A stretch of 64,000 nt of DNA from Nitratireductor sp. B36 (GTDB lineage: Bacteria; Pseudomonadota; Alphaproteobacteria; Rhizobiales; Rhizobiaceae), in contig NZ_JACKZY010000003.1 of NCBI RefSeq assembly GCF_020833685.1, forward strand, positions 1 through 64,000. Direction: 5' to 3'. Below are positions 53,876 through 62,899 of the stretch, piece after piece. The notes under the pieces are model-generated. The model ran no database searches and was not told the DNA's origin. It saw only the letters and a program-made list of their open reading frames with translations. The position numbers and the translations under genes are program-made. The stretch's first letter is position 1, and each line of letters starts with the position of its first letter.

Positions 53876-55018
53876 TCAGCGGTCCTTCGGATCGAGCGCG
53901 TCGCGCAGGCCATCGCCGAGGAAGTTGAGCGCGAAGAGAAGCGCGGTGAGTGCCAGCGACGGGTAGAGCAGCATATAGGCCGCGCCGCGCATGTTGCGTG
54001 CGCCCTCCGAGATCAGCACACCCAGGCTGGTGAGCGGCTCCTGCACACCAAGGCCGAGGAAGGAGAGGAAACTCTCCAGAAGAATGACTTTGGGCACGAG
54101 CAGCGTCATGTAGATGATCACGGGCCCGAGTGTGTTGGGGATGATGTGGCGCTTGAGTATACCGCCTGAGCTGACGCCAAGCGCCTCCGCCGCCTGAACG
54201 AATTCACGCCGTCTCAGCGCTATTGTCTGCCCCCGCACGATGCGCGCCATGTCCAGCCATTCCACGGCACCAACCGCGATAAACATCAGGACCACGTTTC
54301 GCCCGAAGAACACCACGAGCAGAATGGCAAAAAAGGTGAAGGGAAGCGAGTACAGGATGTCGACGATGCGCATCATGATGTTGTCGATGCGTCCGCCAAG
54401 GAACCCGGCCGTAGCGCCATAGATCACGCCGATCAGCAACGCCACGCCCGTGGCGAGAGCCCCGATCATTAGCGATATGCGGATCGAGATCAGCACGCGT
54501 GCGAACAGGTCGCGCCCGTTGGCATCCGTCCCGAATATGAATCGCAGACGCTGAACATCAGCCTCCATCACGATCGATTTCTTGTCATCTGCCTGCTCGA
54601 CAATCCTCGCGTTGGAGAACAGGTCCGAACGGTCAAGATACCGCGTTACGCGCGGGTCGATCTCCCGGCGCGATGTCGCCTCGATGCGCACCGTATTTCC
54701 ATCAAGCTCGATGGCGCCTGTTTCCAGCCGCGCCCGCGACAGCGCGGCTTCGGCCAGGGGCACGATCTCCGACTGACGCGGGTATGCTTCCAGGCTGGCC
54801 GGGACTTTCACGAAGTCCGAATAAACGCGCGCATAGGGATGCGGCGCCAGCATCGGACCAAAAATGCCGGCGAAGACGAACAGGATCAGAATGAACAGGC
54901 TGGCCATGGCGGCGCGATTTCTGCGCAACCGCATGAAAGCCGTTTCCCAGGCCGAGCGGCTCTTGGTTGTCGGCAGCTCGCCCTCGGGCGGCATTTGGCC
55001 GGTGGCGATGTCAGTCAT
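53876..55018 (-). CDS. oppC: oligopeptide ABC transporter permease, OppC type, with large periplasmic insert
   Basis: This 380-aa permease is about 80 residues longer than usual. Between the first span and the conserved FIFGTDANGRDLFARVL loop there is an insert of about 115 residues rich in Arg, Glu and Asp that must lie in the periplasm. The EAA loop is EFVQAAEALGVSSGGILKRH. ATG 55018 overlaps the OppB stop by 8 bases. Confidence 0.88.
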   Translation of the reverse strand: MTDIATGQMPPEGELPTTKSRSAWETAFMRLRRNRAAMASLFILILFVFAGIFGPMLAPHPYARVYSDFVKVPASLEAYPRQSEIVPLAEAALSRARLETGAIELDGNTVRIEATSRREIDPRVTRYLDRSDLFSNARIVEQADDKKSIVMEADVQRLRFIFGTDANGRDLFARVLISIRISLMIGALATGVALLIGVIYGATAGFLGGRIDNIMMRIVDILYSLPFTFFAILLVVFFGRNVVLMFIAVGAVEWLDMARIVRGQTIALRRREFVQAAEALGVSSGGILKRHIIPNTLGPVIIYMTLLVPKVILLESFLSFLGLGVQEPLTSLGVLISEGARNMRGAAYMLLYPSLALTALLFALNFLGDGLRDALDPKDR

Positions 55019-55928
55019 AACGCACTCTCGGATCCAGCGCCGCATAGAGAAGGTCGACGATCAGATTGAAGACCACCACGAAGACGGCGATGATGATGAC
55101 AGTGCCCATAACCAGCGTGTAATCGCGGTTAAGCGCACCTTGAACGAAATAGCGGCCGATGCCCGGCAGGCCGAAAATGGTTTCCACCACCACGGAACCT
55201 GTCAGCAGTGCCGCCGCTGCAGGCCCCAGATAGGAGATCACCGGCAGGCAGGCCGCCCGTAACGCATGCACAATGACGATCATGCGCTGCGGCAGGCCGT
55301 AGGCGCGCGCGGTGCGCACATGGTCGGAACGCAGCGCCTCGATCATGGAGCCTCGTATCAGGCGGGCGATGATCGCCACCTGTGGCAGGGCCAACGTGAT
55401 GACGGGCAGCACCATGGATTCAGGGCTGTTCCAGCCGCCGGCCGGCAGCAGGCTCAGCCACACACCGAAGATCAGAGACAGAAGCGGGGCGACCACAAAG
55501 TTCGGCACGGTAATGCCGAAAGTGGCAACCGCAATCACCGAATAATCGACCCAGGAGTTCTGGCGTAATGCGGCGATGGTGCCGAGCACGCTGCCGATCA
55601 GCAGCGCGACAAGCAGTGCCATACCACCGAGCTGAATCGACACCGGCAGGCCATTGCCAAGCAATTGCTGAACGGAGAAATCGCGATAGATGAAACTCGG
55701 CCCCAGATCGCCACGGGCAAGGTTGCCGAGATAGTAAAGGTACTGTTCCCAGACAGGCTTATCGAGATGGAAAACACGGTTCAGGTTTTCCAGCACCTTC
55801 GCTTCCAGCGTGCGCTCGCGGTCGAAGGGACCACCCGGCGCCACCCGCATCAGGAAGAAGGCGAAGGTTATGATCAGGAACAGGGTTGGAATTGCGCCGA
55901 GGAGACGGCGCACGGCATATCCGAGCAT
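55011..55928 (-). CDS. oppB: oligopeptide ABC transporter permease, OppB type
   Basis: This 305-aa membrane protein with six predicted spans begins MLGYAVRRLLGAIPTLFLI and has RVAPGGPFD, the OppB version of the family motif. The EAA loop reads HVRTARAYGLPQRMIVIVH. ATG 55928 is preferred over TTG 55937. It follows the receptor gene by about 70 bases. Confidence 0.9.
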   Translation of the reverse strand: MLGYAVRRLLGAIPTLFLIITFAFFLMRVAPGGPFDRERTLEAKVLENLNRVFHLDKPVWEQYLYYLGNLARGDLGPSFIYRDFSVQQLLGNGLPVSIQLGGMALLVALLIGSVLGTIAALRQNSWVDYSVIAVATFGITVPNFVVAPLLSLIFGVWLSLLPAGGWNSPESMVLPVITLALPQVAIIARLIRGSMIEALRSDHVRTARAYGLPQRMIVIVHALRAACLPVISYLGPAAAALLTGSVVVETIFGLPGIGRYFVQGALNRDYTLVMGTVIIIAVFVVVFNLIVDLLYAALDPRVRYD

Positions 55929-56001
55929 CGTTACCAACTCTCATGCTGGTTCGATGCCGCCCGACCCTGAAAGGGACGGGCGGAAAAATCGAACGCTGTT
56001 G

Positions 56002-57588
56002 TTACTCGCTGATGCTCATGAAGCGTGTCCCATGAACATTCTGGATGTTGTCTTCCCAGCCCTTGAGCTTGGGCGACACCAGAGAAAGGGACGAATAGAA
56101 GAGAAGCGGGATATAGGGCATGTCTGCCATGAACGTCGCTTCGGCTTCACGCAGGATCTCGGCACGCTTGACCAGATCGGTCTCGGCTGCAGCCTTGTCC
56201 ATCAGTGCGTCATAGTCCGGGTTCTCATACTGGGCGTAGTTGAAGCCGGTGTTGTCGCTCTCGACCAGGAACAGGAAGTTCTGCGGGTCGGAATAGTCGC
56301 CGATCCAGCCGGCGCGCGCCACGTCGAAGTCTTTCTGATCACGCAAGTTTGCGTAATGTGCGGACAAATCGCGGACGTTGAATTCGACATTGACGCCAAG
56401 TGGCTTCCACATGTCGGCGATCGCGGTCGCCGTGTTCTTGTGGTTTTCGGAGTTGTTGTAGGCCAGTTCGATCGTCAGCGGATTGTCGGGGCCGTAACCA
56501 GCTTCCTTCATCAGCTCGATGGCCTTGTCTTCGCGGTCGAGCGGCGACATGTCGGCCCACTCTGCCTGCGCACCACCGCCTTCATAATTGCCGATGCCGG
56601 GCGGAACCAGCGAATAGGCAGGCAGCATGGAGCCAGCCCAGATTTCATCGCCAAGGAACTCGCGATCGATGGCCATGGCAAGCGCCTGGCGCACCTTCGA
56701 ATCGGCCATGGCCTCGCGCTTCATGTTGAGCGCGTAGTAATAGGTGCCGAGATAGGGTGTGATCCGGACCTGATCGCCAAGACGCTCCTTGAGCGACTTG
56801 ATCTGCTCGGTCGGCAGGTCGGAACAGCTGTGGACTTCACCCGCCTCGAAACGACGCACACAAGTGGCGCGGTCTTCGATCGGCAAATACTCGATCCGGT
56901 CGATCTGCACACTGTCGGCGTCATGGAAGTTCTCGTTCTTCTCCATGACGATCTTGTCACCCGGCTGGAAGGAGACAAGCTTGTAAGCGCCGTTGGTCAC
57001 GATGTTTTCCGGCGCCACGAAATCGGTTCCGTGCGCTTCAACTGCCTTGGGGTTGACCGGCAAGCCCGTCTGGTGGGTCAGGAGTTCGAGGAAATAGGGG
57101 GTTGGCTGCTCCAGCGTGATCTCGAGCGTCCGCTCGTCCACTGCCTTGACGCCCAACTGATCGGGCTCCATCTCGCCCTTGTTGATCGCCTCTGCATTCT
57201 TGATCGGGTAGAGAATGTTGGCATATTTCGCGCCGGTGTCCGGCATCATGATGCGGCGGAGCGAGAAGACGAAATCCCCGGCCACGACCGGGTCACCATT
57301 TGACCATTTGGCATCGTCGCGCAGCTTGAATGTGTAGACACTGCCGTCATCCGAAACCGTCCATTCCTCGGCCACCCCGGGAATGATCTTGGCGCTTGCG
57401 TCATAAACGACGAGCCCCTCATAGAGGTCACGCAGAAGATGTGCCTCGACAACCGTCGACGTTTTGTGCTGATCCAGCGTTTCCGGATCGCCGTCATTGC
57501 CGCGCACATAAGTGACGGCGGATGCCGCCATTGCAGAAGAAAGCAGAATCGTACCCGCGAGCAGCGGTCGCATCAGGGATTTCAACAT
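56002..57588 (-). CDS. oppA: oligopeptide ABC transporter, periplasmic binding protein
   Basis: This 528-aa OppA-type receptor has a signal peptide ending near ASA-VTYVRGNDGDP. Typical segments are GDPETLDQHKTSTVVEAHLLRD, here in the region of residues 30-50, IVTNGAYKLVSFQPGDKIV and the late GWIGDYSDPQNFL. The upstream in-frame extension (to 57996) is noncoding, since ATG 57588 begins a classic signal sequence. It is first in a four-gene operon with oppB, oppC and the double ATPase. Confidence 0.9.
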   Translation of the reverse strand: MLKSLMRPLLAGTILLSSAMAASAVTYVRGNDGDPETLDQHKTSTVVEAHLLRDLYEGLVVYDASAKIIPGVAEEWTVSDDGSVYTFKLRDDAKWSNGDPVVAGDFVFSLRRIMMPDTGAKYANILYPIKNAEAINKGEMEPDQLGVKAVDERTLEITLEQPTPYFLELLTHQTGLPVNPKAVEAHGTDFVAPENIVTNGAYKLVSFQPGDKIVMEKNENFHDADSVQIDRIEYLPIEDRATCVRRFEAGEVHSCSDLPTEQIKSLKERLGDQVRITPYLGTYYYALNMKREAMADSKVRQALAMAIDREFLGDEIWAGSMLPAYSLVPPGIGNYEGGGAQAEWADMSPLDREDKAIELMKEAGYGPDNPLTIELAYNNSENHKNTATAIADMWKPLGVNVEFNVRDLSAHYANLRDQKDFDVARAGWIGDYSDPQNFLFLVESDNTGFNYAQYENPDYDALMDKAAAETDLVKRAEILREAEATFMADMPYIPLLFYSSLSLVSPKLKGWEDNIQNVHGTRFMSISE

Positions 57589-57979
57589 TTTCCCGCACTC
57601 CCATTTTCTTGCTTGCTTGTCATCCAACCAAAGGATGAAAGAGGCGGCATTTGGCAACGAAATTCCGTATACGTCAAACGCTTTTGGGCACCTTTCCCTC
57701 AGGTTGCAAGAAATGCGCAAGAATCCCCGCGAGGATGCACTGTCCATAGAAACAAAATTACCTAAACTCCAATGCAAACGACACCGAACACCCCCGGATT
57801 CCCTTGCTCGAAATGGTCTCGGTGTCTCTGCATAAATGCGCCCCTTACCTTTTCTGCCGTTGGGTCTCACCCATGCGAAGGAAAGCAGATCGCCTGCCGG
57901 TTTCCTCCCTGTTCCGTTGACGGAAATGGCAGCGCAAATCATTATCAAGACCAACATAGGCCAGCCTGCGTGAAATCTC
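57589..57979. other. 391-base divergent promoter region, oppA and crp-type gene
   Basis: No gene is supported here. It separates the divergent oppA and Crp/Fnr genes and should contain both promoters. I see an AT-richer part around 57640-57720 that could hold the oppA promoter, but no clear operator, including no good TTGAT-N4-ATCAA Fnr box. Confidence 0.4.
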
Positions 57980-58675
57980 TTGGACAGCACGGACACGCCG
58001 CAGATTGCAGAAGCGCGCCCCTCGACGAGGGAGACGGTCAGCCTGTGCCCTGCTCATTTCGATGCCCTGTTCAGCCAGTGCCGGCCCGAACGCTACAAGG
58101 CGGGCGACTATCTCTTCATGCATGAGGATCCGGCCGATCGGATCTACGGCGTTCTTTCGGGCACGGTGGAGATCTCCAGCTATTCCATCAGCGGTCGGAA
58201 ACTGGTTGCCAATATTGAGCTTTCACGCAGTCTCATCGGCGAAATCGGGGCCCTTGACGGAGGTGTCAGAACCGCAAGCGCCATCTGCCTGACCGACTGC
58301 GCGCTGGTGTCGCTGAGCCGCGCGCAACTGATGCGGAAGCTGGCGGAAGATGCCTCCTTGTCGCTGGCGATGATCGAGCTCCTGTGCGCGCGATTGCGAT
58401 GGATCAGCAATGAGCGCAATGACCAGGCGCTGCTGAAGGTGGAGGCGCGGCTTGCCAAGCGCCTCCTGCTTCTCGATGACAGGATTGCCGGAGCTGGCGG
58501 TTGGATCGGGATTTCCCAATCCGAGCTTGCCGCCTTCCTCGGCGCAACCCGCGAATCTGTCAACAAGATGCTCAACACATGGCGCAGCGAGAACCTGATC
58601 GCGATCAGGCGTGGCGCCATAAGACTGATCTCCAGGACGGGTCTGCAGGAAATCGTCCACCTGGAGGACGACTGA
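57980..58675 (+). CDS. Crp/Fnr-family transcriptional regulator
   Basis: This protein of up to 231 aa has an N-terminal cyclic-nucleotide-binding beta-roll (DYLFMHEDPADRIYGVLSGTVEI; GEIGALDGGVRTASA is the phosphate-binding-cassette region) and a C-terminal winged helix (ISQSELAAFLGATRESVNKMLNTW). No N-terminal Fnr cysteines are seen, so it is unlikely to be an oxygen sensor. A stop lies 9 bases upstream of the TTG at 57980 and the next Met is at residue 47, so a TTG start is probable. It converges on the P450-peroxidase gene, ending on the adjacent base. Confidence 0.83.
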   Translation: MDSTDTPQIAEARPSTRETVSLCPAHFDALFSQCRPERYKAGDYLFMHEDPADRIYGVLSGTVEISSYSISGRKLVANIELSRSLIGEIGALDGGVRTASAICLTDCALVSLSRAQLMRKLAEDASLSLAMIELLCARLRWISNERNDQALLKVEARLAKRLLLLDDRIAGAGGWIGISQSELAAFLGATRESVNKMLNTWRSENLIAIRRGAIRLISRTGLQEIVHLEDD

Positions 58676-61600
58676 TCACAAGCGAGACAGAAGGTAGCGC
58701 AGGCTCGAGCGGCTGGGCATGAAGAAATAGCCGCCGCCGCGCGTTGTCACGAAGCTTGGCAAATCACGCAGAATCAGCCGCCCTTCATCTGTCGGGATGG
58801 AGAAACTGCCCTTCCCCTCATTGGCGCCGATGGTCGGATCCTTCTCGTCCGTCAGCCCCTGAAAGAAGGATGACGACACCCAGCTTTGCTGCATGAATTC
58901 GTATTGCCGCTCGATATCGGCATTGAGGCACATGAAAAGCAGGCCCGCTTCCTGACCGTCTTTATAGGTTCGGCCACAACGCAGGATGCGATGGCGGTTG
59001 TTGATCCTGAGCTGGGTTTCGGGATCGTCACCCAGCGAGTCTCTCGGGTTCGAACGGCGCACATGAGAGCCCAGCGGACAATAGAGCCCCTGCGGGTCCT
59101 CTGCGGCGAAGGTGAAATCATTGTCCGGCTCGCGATCCGAGCGGCCATTTGGATTGCGCACCAGCGAGGTTCCGTCCTGCCAGCGCCCGACCATCTTGGC
59201 TGCGATCCATTTCGATTCGATCGTGGCATTGCCTGTCTCGGTGCGCACCATCTCGGCAGCATGCCGGCAATAGGTGTTAAAGGTCGAGACATGCTGCTCG
59301 AGCTGACGGATCACCATGAAACTGCCATTGCGCCCGAAGTCACGCATGGTTGCCTTCTTGCCAAAGAGCGGCGCTTCTGCTCCCGTTTCCAGCACCGGAA
59401 GTATGCCTTTGCTGTCTTCGGCCTCGGTTATGGTTGGGGAGGACGGATAGAAATTGTTTTCATCCCGATAGCCAAGCACGAATTCGCCGGGGGCGATGAG
59501 GTGCATGGATGAGGTGTTCCCATTTGCACGCGGCGTGCCCCGCACAATGGGCTGCGATATGCCGTCGGCAAAACCGAAATGCTCGACGGCATGCCTGCCC
59601 TCTCTCCTGATCTCGAGCGGTAGCTGCGCAACGCGCCGCACGCCGGCTTTGTCCGTTGCATGCAGCAGGGACTGGATGTCCGCGTCCAGTGTTTCATAGC
59701 TGCGCGCATAGCAGATGACAGCCACATCGACCGGCTTCTCCTGCGAGCCCCAGGCCCAGCGCTCCGGCGCGCTCTTGCCGATATCGTCGAGAACGCGGCT
59801 GCGCGCCTCAGTCGCCATGCCCTGTCGAAAGGCCGCCGGAAATCCGTCCAGACGATCATCGCCCGGACGCTCCCCCAGGCCCAGCCGTCTCAGCCCACCC
59901 GGCCCAAGAAGGGTGATCATGGCCCGCTCGGGCGGAAGCTGATTGCCGAAACTGGTGCGTTCCAGCAAAAACGCCAACCACTCCCGCCGCGCAGCACGCG
60001 ACAGGTCCGCCGGGATATGGAAAGCGATCATTTCCGCCTTTGCGAGCGGGCCAAGGGGGCCGAAGAAGATCGACTGAATCTCCTCCGTTTCAAGCATATC
60101 GCGCGGGCGCGGTTGCGAACCGAAGAGGCGGAGCCAGTCGCGCGCTTCGCTTTCGGTTTCCGCTTTCGCTATCCCATCGCGGATCAGCGAATTGATGCGG
60201 ATGCGGCTGGTGGTGAGGCCGGGATAGGCCGCATACCAAAAGAGCGTCGGCACCTGCTGCGCCCGTGCCCAGCGCTTGAACCGGTCGCCATCGGTCGCCC
60301 CGTCGAAAAACAGCATGCGCGTTTTTGGAAAGCCTGCCGTATTGCTCCAGACCCCTGTCAGACCGGCATGGGCCTTGGTGATGAAATCCTCCAGATAACT
60401 CTCCCAGCTGCCGCCATAATTGCTCAGGAAGACAAGCTGTTTCGTCCCGGGCAGGAGCACCCAGCGGGCGAAGTGGATCGTGTTGATGTCGGCGAGGTAT
60501 CCGGGCCGAAACACCTGCCGCGCCATGATCGAGATCAGGTAGAAGGAGAGCCGGAGCGAAAGACGCCTCAGCCAGCCTCCCTTCAGCGTCGACACGGCCG
60601 TCAGGTGATTTTGCGCCAGGTGGTTCTCGCGCTTTGCGATCTCTTCCAGTAGCGCCAGGTCCGCGTTCCTGTCGCTCGGAACATCACGTTTTTCAAGGTG
60701 CCGCAGATAGAGGGTCAGAAGCCCGCCGATGAAAGCAAGCAGCATTGTGACACCGATCAGGGTGAGCACGATGGAGGTGCCGACGATCAGCAGATTGCGA
60801 AAGAAGCCGGGTGCGTATCCGAACACCAGCGAATAGGTGATGGCGAGGCAGATGAGGAGCGTGACGGTGACCGTCACCAGAACCTTCGGCGCTCGCAATG
60901 TTCGCTTCACCGCGCTGGCAACACTGCCTGCTGGTTTTTCCAGAAGCGTTTCGGCGGGCTCAAATGCCCAGTCGAAGCGCCCTTCGCTCGTGAGCTTCTG
61001 CCTTACCCGATCAAGAATTGCACCGGCCTCGGCCCCCTTGGGCGCCGCTGCGATTTCCCCACGCGCGGCCTCTTCAAGTTCCGCTTCCGCCCGAATGCGA
61101 CGGACAGAGTGGCCGGGGGTCCCCGAGAATACGAGGCCGGCATCGCTGCCGAAAGTCGGAGAGATATCCAGTGCGCTCTCACGGATCAGCACGCCGGCAG
61201 GCCGGTGTTCGGTCGTTCCGCATGCCATGGCAAGGAGATCGCGCAACACGGGTTCGGTGGCGCTCACAAAGGCATCCACGACATCGCCTTTCGTGCCGTC
61301 GCCCGACAGTTCAATAACCAGATGGCCGGCGCTGCTCGCCGCCTCATCGCCCTGCCCGTCGATAACGGCGATGCTGGCGAAGTGAATTACGCCGCTTTCG
61401 TCCAGCGCGCGCTTCATCGCCTCTCCCGCCGGATTGCCGAGCGCGTCGACCTTCGCGCGCAAGGCATCCATCGGGGTATCCCTGGCGCAGGGGATCACCG
61501 CCGTTACCATGGCGTGTTCGACCGTCCTTGAAAGCGGGGCGGGATCAAAGCAGACCGTCAGACTTTCCGGATAGGCGCCGAGGCGTCTCAAGCGCCCATC

Positions 61601-62839
61601 TTTGCCGTCGGCGCGATGCAATCCGGGCTTTGAGAACAATGCACGAAAGCACTCGGCAATCTGAATCCGGGCTATCGCCGCACCGATGCATTGGTGAATA
61701 CCGTGACCGAAGACCATGTAGTCCCGCGCGGGCCGCTCCATGTCGAAGCGCTCCGGTTCACGCACCGCCGCAGGATCGAACATGGCCGAGAGTGTCGCCG
61801 GCATCACGGTTGTGCCCGCTTTTATCTTCCGTTCCCGGCGTGTCCCTTTGGCGATCACCGCATCGCGCGCCGTGTAGCGGAACGGGCCGACCCAGATAGG
61901 CTTGAAGCGCATCGCCTCGAGGAGGGCGCGTTCGAGACGCGCATTGTCGCCGGCTGCAATTGCCTCTTCCACTGCCCGGCGCGCCTCGGGCTTGGAAAGC
62001 ACGACATCCAGGCAATTGCCACTCGCCAGGAGATTGGTGGGCGTAAAGCCGGCAATCATGCCCAGCATGATCGCGTGGACCTCGCCGAGGCTGATTTGCG
62101 GGTCTTCCGCATCGAGCATCGCGACCAACCGCCCAAGCGGTGTGGCGCCTGCCACGGCGCCCTCACGCACCGCCATGATCGACAGATCGATGACCTGTCG
62201 TACGCGGTCAGCGGCCACCACGGCCAGTTCCCTTGTCACCGGATCAGCGCCGGGATCGGCGAAAAACAATCCGCTCAAAGCGTTGGCCCAATTGGAAAAG
62301 GCCTCTTCATCGTCAACGAGAATGCCAAAATAATCGCGGCAGATGCGGACGGGAACCACACGCAGCAGCCCGGCGACCGCATCGAAACGCGGGGCAGCGC
62401 GTTGCATGATGGCCGAAGCGTGCCGTGCCGCCATAGGGCGTACGACCTCTTCGACCTCGTCCACCGGAAAGGCCGACAGCACGGCCGATTTCATGCGCCG
62501 GTATTCCGGACCGTCCTGCATGCCGAGAATGAAGTTGGTTCCCCCCGCGATCTCCGCCATTTCGAGACCATAGGGAGTTTGGAACACGTCCTGACGCTCG
62601 AGAATTTCGCGCACATCCTCGCTGCGCGTAACGAGAACGAGACTCCCAAACTTCAGAATCGGATGAAACCGTCGTAACAGACCGAGCGCCCAGCGGGGGT
62701 TCTCAAGAAGGCGGCTGGTGAGCCTGGCGCGCCAACCCTTCGCACGGATCCGCTTGATGTCGAATGGCGGCATGTCGGCTACAGGCCCCTGAGCGCGTTG
62801 CGCCTCGCGCACACCATCGAAATACTTAGTCGTCGCCAT
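58676..62839 (-). CDS. cytochrome P450 - membrane segment - DyP-type peroxidase fusion
   Basis: The frame encodes 1387 aa with no break. Residues 1-435 are a bacterial-type P450: ExxR (E308-R311) and heme-thiolate loop FGHGIHQCIG with Cys384. The I-helix reads AGFTPT (263-268), lacking the usual acid and threonine. Residues 440-540 hold a module with IHFASIAVIDG. Two membrane spans lie near 650-673 and 681-711. A related module (IHFARWVLLPG, LVFLSNYGGSWESYL) spans about 787-845. Residues 920-1385 match DyP peroxidases: GFADG with distal Asp1092, proximal heme ligand His1259 in CPLGSHVRRSNPR, and the HRILRCG arginine. ATG 62839 follows GGGGAG. Two hemes on one membrane-bound chain are predicted. 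Confidence 0.87.
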   Translation of the reverse strand: MATTKYFDGVREAQRAQGPVADMPPFDIKRIRAKGWRARLTSRLLENPRWALGLLRRFHPILKFGSLVLVTRSEDVREILERQDVFQTPYGLEMAEIAGGTNFILGMQDGPEYRRMKSAVLSAFPVDEVEEVVRPMAARHASAIMQRAAPRFDAVAGLLRVVPVRICRDYFGILVDDEEAFSNWANALSGLFFADPGADPVTRELAVVAADRVRQVIDLSIMAVREGAVAGATPLGRLVAMLDAEDPQISLGEVHAIMLGMIAGFTPTNLLASGNCLDVVLSKPEARRAVEEAIAAGDNARLERALLEAMRFKPIWVGPFRYTARDAVIAKGTRRERKIKAGTTVMPATLSAMFDPAAVREPERFDMERPARDYMVFGHGIHQCIGAAIARIQIAECFRALFSKPGLHRADGKDGRLRRLGAYPESLTVCFDPAPLSRTVEHAMVTAVIPCARDTPMDALRAKVDALGNPAGEAMKRALDESGVIHFASIAVIDGQGDEAASSAGHLVIELSGDGTKGDVVDAFVSATEPVLRDLLAMACGTTEHRPAGVLIRESALDISPTFGSDAGLVFSGTPGHSVRRIRAEAELEEAARGEIAAAPKGAEAGAILDRVRQKLTSEGRFDWAFEPAETLLEKPAGSVASAVKRTLRAPKVLVTVTVTLLICLAITYSLVFGYAPGFFRNLLIVGTSIVLTLIGVTMLLAFIGGLLTLYLRHLEKRDVPSDRNADLALLEEIAKRENHLAQNHLTAVSTLKGGWLRRLSLRLSFYLISIMARQVFRPGYLADINTIHFARWVLLPGTKQLVFLSNYGGSWESYLEDFITKAHAGLTGVWSNTAGFPKTRMLFFDGATDGDRFKRWARAQQVPTLFWYAAYPGLTTSRIRINSLIRDGIAKAETESEARDWLRLFGSQPRPRDMLETEEIQSIFFGPLGPLAKAEMIAFHIPADLSRAARREWLAFLLERTSFGNQLPPERAMITLLGPGGLRRLGLGERPGDDRLDGFPAAFRQGMATEARSRVLDDIGKSAPERWAWGSQEKPVDVAVICYARSYETLDADIQSLLHATDKAGVRRVAQLPLEIRREGRHAVEHFGFADGISQPIVRGTPRANGNTSSMHLIAPGEFVLGYRDENNFYPSSPTITEAEDSKGILPVLETGAEAPLFGKKATMRDFGRNGSFMVIRQLEQHVSTFNTYCRHAAEMVRTETGNATIESKWIAAKMVGRWQDGTSLVRNPNGRSDREPDNDFTFAAEDPQGLYCPLGSHVRRSNPRDSLGDDPETQLRINNRHRILRCGRTYKDGQEAGLLFMCLNADIERQYEFMQQSWVSSSFFQGLTDEKDPTIGANEGKGSFSIPTDEGRLILRDLPSFVTTRGGGYFFMPSRSSLRYLLSRL

Positions 62840-62899
62840 TGCGCTCCCCTCGGACAGCAAAAGCCTACGCGTGAAAGGGTGGGCCGTGTGTGAAGCAGT

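Noticed and set aside
57589-57996. N-terminal extension of oppA to 57996
   Set aside because: It has no homology, runs through the divergent promoter and would bury the clear signal peptide that starts at ATG 57588.
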